From the NCBI GenBank assembly GCA_037074615.1, contig CM073545.1, positions 17,564,001-17,628,000 of the forward strand: a stretch of 64,000 nt of DNA, read 5' to 3'. A program made the translations under genes and the position numbers. This DNA is from Leucaena leucocephala (taxonomy: Eukaryota > Streptophyta > Magnoliopsida > Fabales > Fabaceae). Every line of letters begins with the position of its first letter. Within the stretch, counting starts at the first letter, position 1. Of the stretch, positions 30,853 to 42,569 are shown piece after piece. Below the pieces are notes generated by a model. That model was given only the letters and a program-made list of their open reading frames with translations. It made no database searches and was not told the DNA's origin.

Positions 30853-32495
30853 CCAAGACCGGTGTTTCATTTGTTGATATACTCGAGGACTAATCATGAT
30901 TTTCTCAACATCAAGGTTCAGAGAGAGAATTTTTTAGACGTAACTAGGTTCTGCGGGAAGGAAAAATTCCTTTGTCTTCTGTTCTGCCATGCAATCGATT
31001 AAAATTTAATGTCTGTAACTCTATTATGTTCATTTTGCTTCAAAGTTTAAACTAATGACAGAACAGAGACACGCAATTCTCAGTTAATTTGTCTTTTCTT
31101 TCTTTCCTTTTTTTCCTTTTCTTTTTCTAATATAGGAGAAAATTCAGTAAAAGAGTTGAGAAATTAAATTTCATTTATGAAAATTAAAAATTATAAAACA
31201 CTCTTGGAACAGGTAGGTAGGATAAGAGATGGCGTCCGCTTTGTGGGGTTCTCTAGTCTCTCTCACTCTATGGATACATTTGATTTAATTTATTTAAAAG
31301 TAAATTTAGAATTTTTAAAGAAGAGTTTTTAAAAAAAATATTCTAAAAATATAAGTATTTAGATAATTATTATTTAAATAATATTTTTTTATAAATAAAT
31401 TATTAAAAAATATATATAATAAAATAATAGAAAAAAATAATAATAAAGTGGTCATTCCTAATAACATCCATATGGCAACAGTTGCATCATTGCATGTGTC
31501 AATTAATCATCGTATCCGTACAATACTACGAAATGAAGGTGTTGTACGGGCAAAGGGTAAAAAATTCCCGTTATCATTGCTTTGTTGGGAGAAGAGAAAC
31601 AGCTTCTAGTAATAGAGGGACCCAAAAGGCCAACGCAGTTTCTAGGCCAAGAGAAACCGAGTTTTGAAAGCTTTAGTTATTTTTCTGTACGTTCACTTTA
31701 ATTAATTGCAGATTTTCTAATCCAACATTTAATGATTAAACCCATCTTTCCATGATAAAAAAAAAGAAGAAAAAAAGAAACAAATTTCCCTTGATGACTG
31801 GCGCAGTGTTTACACCATTATTGAGAAACAAAGTTATGGTTAGGACGATGGGAAAAAATATGAAGCAATGCCAAACATAAATATTGATCATTGAGGCAGT
31901 GCACAGGCTTGCCTACCACCACTTTGCCTTTTATTCTGGACTTGGCTGGTGTTTGTGTAGGACACAGGCCTCAAAATTTGGGACGAACCGTTGTGTACAA
32001 TTCCTCTGGAATCAGGAAAGATTAAACAGACTGGTAACTAATGGAGAAGAAAATCAATTTGTTAGCGACATGGAAGTAAGAATGCTTTCAAGAAACATTA
32101 CGTACCTTGAAGATAAGCATGAAAACATAATGTAACTGTCAGTTGTCAGTTACCTCTTACGCTTCCTATTTTATGCACAATCTTGGTATAAACACAACCC
32201 CTGCTTCTGCATGCAATTTCCAATGCAGCCCCTTTGTGCATCTTTGATTTCATCTGACGATTAATGCAGGATTCTATAACCTGTTAAAAAGCTCTAAGAG
32301 ATCTGTAATAATCGGCCCTAAATTAAGCAGGCGAAGTTTTGAATAGCAATCTAGCTGCATTAAAATTCTATCCCACATTCATAAGCCTAGCAAATATGCT
32401 CTTAAAACAAAACAGTGTATTTACAATCTTCAGTGACAACCTTACCGGTCAGAATCACATGGCAAGAGAAAAGACGGTGATTGTTGGCAATACGC
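30853..32495. other. Intergenic spacer between the two B-box loci
   Basis: The 3' flanks of the convergent B-box genes, with a very AT-rich middle (31280-31440). No gene seen. Confidence 0.5.
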
Positions 32496-34170
32496 TTAGA
32501 AGTTCCCTGTGACTTGAGGTTGAGGATCATAATCATATGCTTCGCCCGCTTTAACAAATCTACCTTTCACCCGTTTTCTAGTATCGGCTCTTGCCTTGCG
32601 AGATGCATATCTTATTTGTTTACCAAACCTGGCCACAATCAATGTGCCAACTCCATTAGGATTCTGTGCCAGCATAAAGAAAAAGCTTTCCAAGATGCAC
32701 AAGAAGATAGTAGCTGAAACGATGTTTCTAGGCACATCTTGTGACTTGTGACTAGCTTATAAATCCAATTTGCAATAGTCCATGAATGTCAATGTGAAAG
32801 AGCCTATGCGGTATGTGTATTAAGAATTGCATAATAAAGCTTACTACCATCAACATAACGCTTTTGAATCTAATAAACATACAAAGAGTGAAAGGCATAT
32901 GCGTCCTGGTTTTTCTCTCTCTCTCGTTGCATCTCCTTTTAGCTCTGTCCCTTGCTTGTGGGCACGAGGACACAAAATTTGGTTCCCACTGGTTAACACC
33001 GGTCAGGAATGCCGGTGATAATCCACAATCTTGATAGTCAGGGGTACTATTTTCACCACTAATGCTTGATAACGAACTGACATGCTTGGATGCACTTGAC
33101 CATGAGGATATCCTAGATTGACGTTTTGGTTGCAGCTCAGATTCATGGCTATAGGATTTGCTTACTGTTGATGCTGCGAGCCACGTTAACTGACCCGCTA
33201 GGCCTGGATGATTGAAAGGCTACATAATCTTGTTGAAAGCCTACCCACAGTCAATCACTCCATTCACAAGATGGTGTCTGGTGGTTTCTTGAGTGCAATC
33301 AAGTATTTCATCATCACTTTCAAAGCTTAATGAAAGTTCTTCTATGTTGACACCTCCACAGAGATCATCGCCACTAACAGTCCCAGGATCCTTTAAATTA
33401 GGATATCCCTGCAGGCTGCAGCTCGTGAATTAGTTTCTCTTTTTAGGGAAGGGCTCGGACCACACATTGTGGCTTCATGGGTGGATATATATATATATAT
33501 ATAGTATATGTCAATCAACTATCCAACATTTTTGTAAATAAATAACTTAGATTATGGTAACCAAAACAAACCAACAAAAGGTCATACCTTTGCCAGATCT
33601 GAGTCAAGAGGAAATGAAAATGGTGGATCTCTGCACGACGGCAGGAAATTTGTGTTTGGTAGTATAATCTTAGAAGATTGTCCCATCCAAGGATCAAATT
33701 TGACACATGGTTCTATTTCATTGGCCTTACCGGTCACCAATCCAAAAGAGGCATCATTATCTGGTTGCTCCAAACACGTGCTGGAGCAGCTATCATTTCT
33801 AGGCAATGTGGTAAATGATCGAGAACCAGCAACACCAAGAGCACCTGAAGAAGGAGCATCAAGAACAAAGGACCATATTTTTGAGAAGTCGGCCGAAGAG
33901 GGACAACCAGTGTAAGAACTCAATGCCTGACACTTATGGCCCAATCGCGAACAGCCATTTTGGTTCCAGTCACAAGATTGGCACGCAGACATTTCATCAT
34001 ACATGCAGCGGACAATTGCGGGCCGGGAATTGCACTTATCACATAGGAGTGATGGATGATGACTGCGTGACAAAGCATTCGCAGAGTGTACACGACCATC
34101 GCAATTCAAGCAGAGACGAGCAGAATCTGACTTGCAGTACACCACTGCTCTTACAACCCCACAAAGAGAT
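32496..34170 (-). pseudogene. CONSTANS-like (COL11/COL12, BBX9/10 type) pseudogene
   Basis: Coding remnants are 34170-33588 (end of B-box 1 VVYCKSDSARLCLNCD, then B-box 2 LLCDKCNSRPAIVRC and SCDWNQNGCSRLGH, and GCPSSADFSKIWS), 33408-32955 and 32628-32496. The last is a perfect CCT domain (FGKQIRYASRKARADTRKRV, ending YDYDP). Intact relatives are about 370-410 aa transcription regulators. Visible damage: no start codon, and the first zinc Cys of B-box 1 is lost where a TAA stands in frame; a TAG at 33241-33243 after a deletion, with the frame changing at GFQQDYVAFQSS and again near 33170; and the donor before the CCT exon reads ACCAG-GA instead of GT. Identity to COL11/12 rests on the second B-box pattern, the DLCxGxNIEEL region, and the adjacent BBX30-type gene. 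Confidence 0.85.
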
Positions 34171-35927
34171 TAATCTAAGATATCTAGGAAAAACTGGCAA
34201 GTAAAATTTGCTAAATGTGGTAAGCCTTGTCATTCGGACATGTGCAAGGGATGATTGAATTTGGATGATTTAGTATATCTCAAGATAATTTGCCACCTAC
34301 TCACTCCATTGTAAATTAAATGTTGCTTCAGAATTTTCATTTTATTTAACAATGATAAACTCTACTATGTTATGATACAAGAGTATTTTATTTAAACGTA
34401 GTTATTCTATTTCAAATATTGACTGTTTAACAGCATTTTTAATATGAGTGGACTGCTGTTTTTTAAATAAAAAACTGAAAGAATGTATCATTACTTGCAT
34501 GTTGATGGGATAAAATTGTTGTTTTAAAAAATTACGTTTCTTTTTTCATTTTTACCAATAGTTTTTAAAATCATCAAGTTGAGCCAACTTGTTGCATATT
34601 TTGGTAAAAAAAAAAAACTTGTTGCATATTTATAGCATATTCCGTTAATTTATTTAATCTTTTATACTCTTTTAATATGGAATATGAGTTAATTTTAATT
34701 TTAAATATAAAATATATTTTATATATTTATTAATTTTTATCTAAATTATATCTATTCCATCAACAAAAGAAAGAAAGAGGGAGGGAGGCAATGGATAGGA
34801 GGTAATAAACATGACTTCCTTCTTTTACTGTAATTCTCGCTTATCATTTTCTCCAAAGCTGAACGGGAACATTAGAAAACACGTTTGAGTGCGAAAGCTT
34901 ACAATACAAATTCTTAAATTTGCAGCATCGGTCCTTCGGCAATTCAAATATTACCCGTTTTCTCGACTTCGTTTTCACTCAAACCCGCCATCAACCTTCT
35001 CCGCCATGGGATGCAGATCCAGCCAACCACATACGTCCTGATCTCACCTTACTCACAAATTATCCGACAATAGTTTCCTATCTGCCTTTGTCTCACGCTC
35101 TCTCTTCTGATTAGGTTCGCTATTTGCTGTTTTGATTATCTCTTCTCCATTTTATCTTGTTTTCGTCGTCTGCATGCTGCAAGTTTCCGTAGTTTCGTGG
35201 TGAATTCCATAATTGATCTCGTGCGGTTTTTGGGAATTCTGAAATCTGGGTCGTGTCATGCTACTAGTGAATTTAATAGTTAGTTTTCAGCGATTTCTGA
35301 TTAGCTAGGTGATTATTCTGTCAGTCATTATAGCTGCAGTTCTTGAACCGTGGTTGTAATAGTTTTTATAAAATCACCATTATATGTTCGTAGCAGAAGT
35401 TTTGTTGTGCTTTGTTTAAACGGTGGAATATTTTTAATTATGGTCGCCTACAATAGTTCCCTTCAGTACATTGTGACTGATTCATTATGATTATACTAAA
35501 CAGACGGATGGTTGAGTGTTTCCGGATTTCGTTTTGTCAAAATTATCAGAGAAGATCTTTATCTAAATTTGCTTATGGCGAATACGTTACGCAAGGGTTG
35601 GGGGAGACTGAATATTGTGAAATTTGCAGGCTCTGTCAATTCGCCCGGGTGCTTGGAAAAACCCAATTGATTTAAAATAGATTTGTATAAACTTTATGTC
35701 TGAAACTACTTGTCAGTTTCACCGGAAAAAAATCTACTTATTAGTTGGTAAGAATCAAGTCAATATTATGCTTGAAATTGGATCTAGACCCCCACAACCG
35801 CTTTTCTACAAAATCAGTGTATTTATCTAGTATTATTTCTGTCCTTTCAACTATTGCAGGTTGCCAGGTTTTTGGTACTGTGGAAGAGCTACCACTGCAA
35901 CTGCATCTTTGTTTTCCGTTTTCATCT
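34171..35927. other. Intergenic DNA and 5' leader of the EXS gene
   Basis: AT-rich spacer to about 34880, then the likely promoter and 5' untranslated region of the EXS gene. A probable leader intron runs from about 35115 (CTGATTAG then GTTCGC) to the acceptor TTGCAG at about 35861. No other gene seen. Confidence 0.45.
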
Positions 35928-38900
35928 ATGGTTGGAGGTCTTGTGATTCCTACCAACAGTCCGCACTTACGGAAGTCTGGAAGCCGAACTGTTGTCTCTG
36001 ATCTTGGTAACTTGGTTTATTTGTCCACGAGTGATTAGCTCTGTTACAATTTGAATTTTTTCCTATATGCATATTCACTCTATACTTCCTATGCCTGTAT
36101 GATTCCCAGATGACAATGAAGCAGAAAATGGTGTTGATGAAGGTTTATTGCATTCAATAGAGTTGAATGATTTGAAGGGTGTCACAATACCAATGACAAT
36201 GAGTGCTTCTGCAATAATGCCCTCGCCTATGTTATTATGGAGATTCAAGGTTTATTTATTTATTTTTTATGCAGTGGTAGCTTTTCTCTAGTTACTTTTT
36301 TTTTTCTTGGACCAAATAAGATGCATTTTTTTTTAATGAACACAGGATCAACATTACATTCTTGTAGAGTTACTTTTATCTTAATTCTCCTAGAAAGGAA
36401 ATGATGCAGTTAGTTGACAAATTTTGTTTGAGCATAATCAATTGTCAAATTCCTTTTAATGGAGTTGTGTATGTACATTACTTTAATCAGCAGTTGCAAT
36501 TTAGCTTTAGGCCAACTGTTTACCTTCTTTGACTTCTTCTTTCCCTCCTTTTTCTTTAAAATTTCGGTCATTGTACTTCTTCAGAATCTAATTCAGGTGT
36601 ATGTCTAGGTACTAATGTTCCTCGTCTGGGGCTTCATCTGCTGTAAGGTCAATCTCTTTGCAACACTTAATAATAGAACTATGGGATGCATAAATGACAT
36701 TAAGACGAGACTTATCATATTGCCACTGCCTTATGTTGGTTATGCGTCAAAATTTCAGATTGGATGGGATTCTGTCATGAGAATGAGTGCAGACAAGCGG
36801 GATTTATTTCTGTATGAAGCATTTTTGTATTACAATCCTCTTCTACTTGTGGTTGGCTCTCTCTCTCTCCCCCCTTTTCTTTTTGCAAGTTCAACAGTCT
36901 GTGTGCAATTGTGATTATGTTTGCATCTCTGGTTTAAAGGTAAAGTTGCTAAGTTGGATTATCTTTATATTCTTTATCTAACATTTCATTCTGTTTTACT
37001 TTTATATTTCAGACTTTGATGGTCTGGCTCTGGGGAATCAACTTATGTTTTTTTGCGCAAGCTGGTGTCAATTATGCAAAAATATTTGATCTTGATCAGA
37101 ACCAACTCTCTCACAGAGAAATATGGAAGGTAAAAAGTATTTTTCTTTTGAATGAGCTTTCATTACCCTTTTTCCTTGTCTTAGTTATTGGTGCTCTGGA
37201 CGCAAGGTACTTTTATTTGTTTTCATGAATTTCTACTCAGCTTTCTCTTCCCTTCCCCCCTTTTCTCTCTTCTCTTTTTAATTACTTACTCTTGAATGCT
37301 TGACTGACCTTTTGGACTTATATGTTGGTGATTGCAGTGTGCCATGTGGATGACAATTGTTGTTCCAACCAGTATGACTGCATATCTTTATCTTTATTCT
37401 CATGGAGAAGTCTCATACGCTGCATCACAACCAGTGTAATAGATGCATCCACCCTTATTAGTTGTTGATTGTCACTTTCTTATTCTAGTATACTGCTTTT
37501 CATGCATTATCTCTTTATAATCGCATTTTGATGTTTCTTTATATGTTTATACTTTTTCATTAACAAACTAATTATTGTTGATGGTTAAATTGTTTGAGAA
37601 TTTCATATTGCTTGTTTGTGGAACGCCACAATGTCTGTGGTCATGAGTGCTGTTTATGTCATTGCCATAAGGCTGCAGAGATGTCCTGCATCTAGTTTGT
37701 TGGAGTATGATCTTCTTGATAAGCCAAGTTTTCCCACTGGGATAGGTGCTTCTATTAAAGTAATGTTTTCCCCCTATAAATATTCTGCATATATTTTACT
37801 TATTCCATCATATTGATATTATATATTAGAGTGTCCTGAAGAGGGTATCTCAATTGTTGAACATTGCATCATTGAAGTTGTATGGTATCAAAATGAATGA
37901 GATGTTTAACGTACATAGGCCTGTATCTACTTTTTACATTTCACGTGAGAAATGTACAGTTAGTCTCTTCAGAGTTAATCTTGACGCAGAAAATAAGTAA
38001 TCACAGAATCGCCCCCCCCCCACCCCAACAAAAAAAAAACATTTTATTAATTTTCCTTTGGTTAGCAAGTATATGCTTTCATGTTTGTCTGTCCATTTTC
38101 AGCTTCTTGTGATTGTTTTGAATTGACTCGCACTCTCCTGCAGGTGCTTTTGTATACTGCTGTTGTGATGATTCTGATATTCCCCTTTGATATCTTTTAT
38201 CTTTCATCCCGGTATTACTTTTTGAGGACACTCTGGCGAATTATGTTACCGTTACAGGTAAGTTTGCTTAAATTTGGATATTTTCTTTTTATATATTCCT
38301 TCATGCACTATCTTGAAATTACTGATACTGAAAGTTGGTGAATGTTGCTATAAATTGTTGGTCTAGTTTTCCTAGAGTTTTTGGTTATAGGTCTTAGGTC
38401 TTAATATCTAGGTGTTAGGGTCCTTGATCATAGATTGTGTTTTTTCTTGTTATGGTTCTGTTTTCTTAGTGTCCTTTCTGTAACTAGGATATCCCTCCAT
38501 CAAATGTGAAGGTATATTGATGAACTTTAGAGATTAAAAATAAAAATAAAATAAAATGAAAGAAGAGATTTGGTGAATGTTTATAAAACTTCTGCCCCTC
38601 AGCAATCAAAGCAACATGCAATGTAGATGCCCAAATACATGCTGGTCTAAGCTTAATGAAGTGATAAGTATAGCTGGCTGGACTTTGCATAACAAATTAG
38701 TCATAATTAAGACCTAGTTTTCGCATCTTTTGGGGATGGTGCCATCAAGCAAAGAAGCTTTTAGTGTACACACGACATATGCTCTTGTGGTGTTACACCT
38801 TTTGAAGGGTTTCAGGTTGAAATTATTTGATATCTTTCATTGAAGATACTTGGGAATTATTGCAGTTTTGACCTTATTTTACTCCTGCTTCATTCCATTC

Positions 38901-40891
38901 CTTATTAATTGAGGTCTTGGATATATTTTGATTGGTGACAATGTTTAAATATGATCTGATGTTTATCCCTTTTCTTTCTTTTGCTAAAACAGGCAATATC
39001 ATTCTGTGATTTTTTCTTGGCTGATATTTTAACTTCCATGGCAAAGGTTTGTATCCTCCATAAAATCTGCATTTCCTCCTCCAAGCTAACCTTTTTTTGT
39101 CATTGGACTATAGTTGCATGGTTGTTTATACTTTATATCGCACGCGTGCATTCTCTAAGTACAAATATTAGCATTCATTTACGTATGTGTATCATTAAGG
39201 GTAGGGTACAGAGGATATGCTGAATCCATAGACTTTATAATTCACATGTTTTGTTTATCTGAATGTTGACTTCCCTTAATCCCCTACTCTGTTTTGTTTG
39301 ATTATGTTCATCAATTTTGTGCAGGTCTTTTCAGATTTGGAGCGATCAGTTTGTCGAATGGTCCATCGACAGGTTTGATTCCGATAAACTGAAATTGATA
39401 AATTACATTGTCTTAAATTTACCTTATTCTATTTTGAAGAAGATACTCCATCTACCCAATAAGGAAATGATTTCAAAATCTTTGAAGGTTGCCACAATTG
39501 CTTGGTTAGAAGCTGATTCTGTTTGTGGCAGTCACTCTATTGCAATCCCTTTGGCTCTTGTTTTACCATACCTTTTCCGTCTGAACCAATGTCTCCGACA
39601 GTACAAGGATACTGGGGAGAAAACTGCACTTCTGAATGGTAAGAAGTCTTGCTCTTTATGTTTCCTTTTTAAAAATTTGTATTATTTACTGGAGTATTTG
39701 CAAGTTTTATAAATATGATGTTTTATGTTAGCTTGAGTTTTTGGGTCTCTTTCTGTTTATTTAATTAATATTTTGTCAAATCCATATTATCCAGATTTTG
39801 AGAATCTAGTGCATGTTCTATCAATTCTGTGCATCTTGCTTCCTAGTGGTTCAGGACTTCATTTCTGGAACAACTTATCATGTTTTTTGTAGGATAGTTT
39901 TGCCGCATTGTGTCAATTCTAACTTGGTTTGCTTATGGTTTCAGCCTTAAAATATTCCACTGCAGTGCCAGTGATTTTTCTTTCTGCCCTCAAGTATCAC
40001 GTCTTCCCTGATAATTGGACAAACTTATATAGGCCTCTCTGGCTTCTTTCGAGTGTTGCGAACTCGTTATACTCTTTCTATTGGGATGTGACTCGAGATT
40101 GGGACTTAAGGTATGCCCAATGATTGTCCTCCCTTATTCTTTTAGTATCTTTTGAATTTAGCTTTTAACTGCAGAAAAATAGATGGCTTAAAACTACACT
40201 TATATATATAGTGTAATATTTTATTTTATTTTATTTTATTTTATACAACATTGTCCGGTGACATGCTGACAAATGACCCTTTTTTATTTCTCAGTTCCTT
40301 CACTCGGATATTTAAATTCAGCAAACCACATCCATTGTCCAATAGTTTGCATGGAAGTACATGGGTAAGGACTGTTAAAGAAGTGTGGCCATAGAGTTTA
40401 AAAGTATTACTTTTCATTTATTGAAATTAAATAAAATTAATTAAAGACTAGTGTTTTAGCAGAGGGCAATCAATTTATGGTTGCAGCAGCTTAGCCCATG
40501 GTCAAAGCAACCTATTCTAACACAGACGCACACCCCTCTTCTAACTAATATTTACATTGGGTTTATCTATGCTAAAGAAAAGATTGATCCTCAATATGAT
40601 GAAGTTGTTCATATATACATGAGTTTGCAGGTTTACGTTTGGGTGATTGGAAGCAATCTAATTCTCCGTTGTACATGGACATACAAGCTGTCTGCCCATC
40701 TCCGCCACAACCATCTCACCGTGTTCACAATTGCCTCCTTGGAGATTTTCCGTCGCTTCCAATGGATCTTTTTCCGTGTAGAGAACGAGTTGAATAAAAT
40801 GAATAGCAAGTCGCATATTCAGCTTCCAGCGAGTGACATGTCAAATGAAGAAGAAAAATTTCTTCTTTCCAATAATGATCACAGTGTATAG
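35928..40891 (+). CDS. EXS (ERD1/XPR1/SYG1) domain protein without SPX, 13 exons, 475 aa
   Basis: Exons are 35928-36006, 36110-36249, 36609-36647, 36759-36851, 37013-37129, 37338-37433, 38144-38257, 38993-39046, 39325-39372, 39488-39638, 39945-40110, 40295-40364 and 40631-40891. They total 1428 nt in one frame with GT-AG introns. The protein starts MVGGLVIPTNSPHLRKSGS, as in the Arabidopsis At5g35730-type protein, and spans membrane segments (VWLWGINLCFFAQ, CAMWMTIVVPTSMTAYLYLY, VVMILIFPFDIFYLSSRYYF). EXS signatures follow: FCDFFLADILTSM, DLERSVCRM, RPLWLLSSVANSLYSFYWDVTRDWDL, and YKLSAHLR...EIFRRFQW. It lacks the SPX domain of PHO1, so it resembles yeast ERD1, a Golgi protein for phosphate recycling and retention of ER and Golgi proteins. 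Golgi location is inferred. Intact. Confidence 0.93.
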
Positions 40892-42569
40892 GTAACTGAA
40901 CAACAGCACGATGCCTTAGCAGCATTATTTGATATGTTATCAATATTTTGGGGATAGTGGCTCTCTTTTCCATCTTGTCATTAAGAGGTTATTCTTGCTT
41001 ACAAAATATCATTCTTTGTTCACAACAATGAACGATGTATGTGTTCATTTATTGAAGGTGCCAATTTAGTGATGCTTGGCTCCGTTTTGTACCCATTAAG
41101 TAGACAATGTGCATCTACAGCACTTAAGTCGTTCAGAATTTTTTTTTACAGATTCCTAGAGTCTCCTGTCATATATCTTGTGTTCAATAAAACCAGCTTA
41201 AATTAAATAATTATTTTTGAAGAATAAATTACTCAAAACTCTCCTGAACATTTAATTATATACAAATAACTTTTTTAATATTTAAAACTTAATAATAAAC
41301 TACCTTAAAATTTTAAGTTTGTGTGGTATGCCACATCAAATTTTATTTTTGTGTATGCATAACTGTTGCAAACTTTGAATTATATGGATACAATCTTTTT
41401 AATCGTTAAATTATATGTATTTAAATCTTTTTATCTTTCTTTTCAATCTTTTAAATCTAAAAACCACTTATTCTAATTCAATTAAAAAAATAAAGTACAT
41501 TAAGCATTTAAAATCCATTTGTAAGTTTTATAAAAAAAAAGTTTTATAAAAAAAATCCATTTGTAATTACCGATTTGGATTTATATTTATAAAAGGAAAA
41601 AGTTTAAAGAATTCAATAGCCATTCGCGTACGAAAATTCAATTGGTATATGTAAGCGATTCAAAATTAAAATAAGTAATTCTCTTAATCCTAAATTCATA
41701 GAATTTAGAATTTATGAATCAATAAAAATCTTGTTATAATCGAATTTGTTGAAGAAATTTTAATCTCAACACAGTTTTATAAAACTATTTCTAAAAACAA
41801 ATTTTAGAAATAAAAAAAATCTCTTTGAATAATTATTCTAAAAATTTTATTTGAAAACAATAAAATATAATAATTTATTTAGAATAATTGTTTTTAAAAC
41901 TACTTTAAGAATTAAATTAATATGACATATAGAGTACAGAATAATTGCCGAGAATGACGATCGACAAGAATGACGATCATCGAGGGTAGGGGCCTACAGC
42001 TGTAGGGGTCGTTCGTTGTGGCCGTCATCAATAACAATTGTCAACGGTTGTGTAGTGTCGATATAACTGACGATATGTGGAGTTAAGAATTTTTTTTTAA
42101 TAATGAGTCATTTTTTCAAAATAAAAAATATAAAAAGCAAAAATAAACAAATAATTTTACAAAACATTCTAAGTTGTTCTTAGTTTTCTATTTTTAAAAG
42201 CAGATTTCAGTGTTTTGTTTTGAAAACAATTAGATGAAAATAAGTTAACAAACAAGTTTTTTTTTTTAAAAAAATGTTTTAAAAAACAGAAACAAACATG
42301 CCCTTAAAATCTAGACTCAATTTTCCGGCGAAGAAAGAACACAAGACTAGGTAAGGGGGAATTTGATTATCCCTTTTTGCAAATTAACCCTCTTCATATG
42401 GAGACCTCGGAAGCTCTCTTCATGTTCTATCGTTGACGCACGGACGCTCGACAGAATTTCTCTCTCTTTTTCCAACAGTGATCGGCGATGAAAGGCCTGC
42501 GAGTTTGAGCAATCCTGTTAAACGTCATCGTTCTGGAACTCAGAAATACTCTTTACTTGGAGGTGAACC
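40892..42569. other. Intergenic, very AT-rich, plus PEX22 leader
   Basis: The 3' flank of the EXS gene, then about 1 kb of A/T-rich DNA. At about 41930-42080 a GC-richer patch holds the 14-bp palindrome CCTACAGCTGTAGG. A CAAACATGCCC-type sequence near 42295 resembles a transposon end, but no partner end was found. From about 42310 it is likely PEX22 promoter and leader. Confidence 0.45.

Noticed and set aside
34238..34248. ATGTGCAAGGG near the COL-like pseudogene, identical to the first 11 bases of the BBX microprotein gene
   Set aside because: The match stops after 11 bases and lies on the opposite strand to the pseudogene; chance cannot be excluded.
42230..42310. Possible transposon end (AAACAAACATGCCC) near 42295
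   Set aside because: No inverted partner or target duplication could be found upstream.
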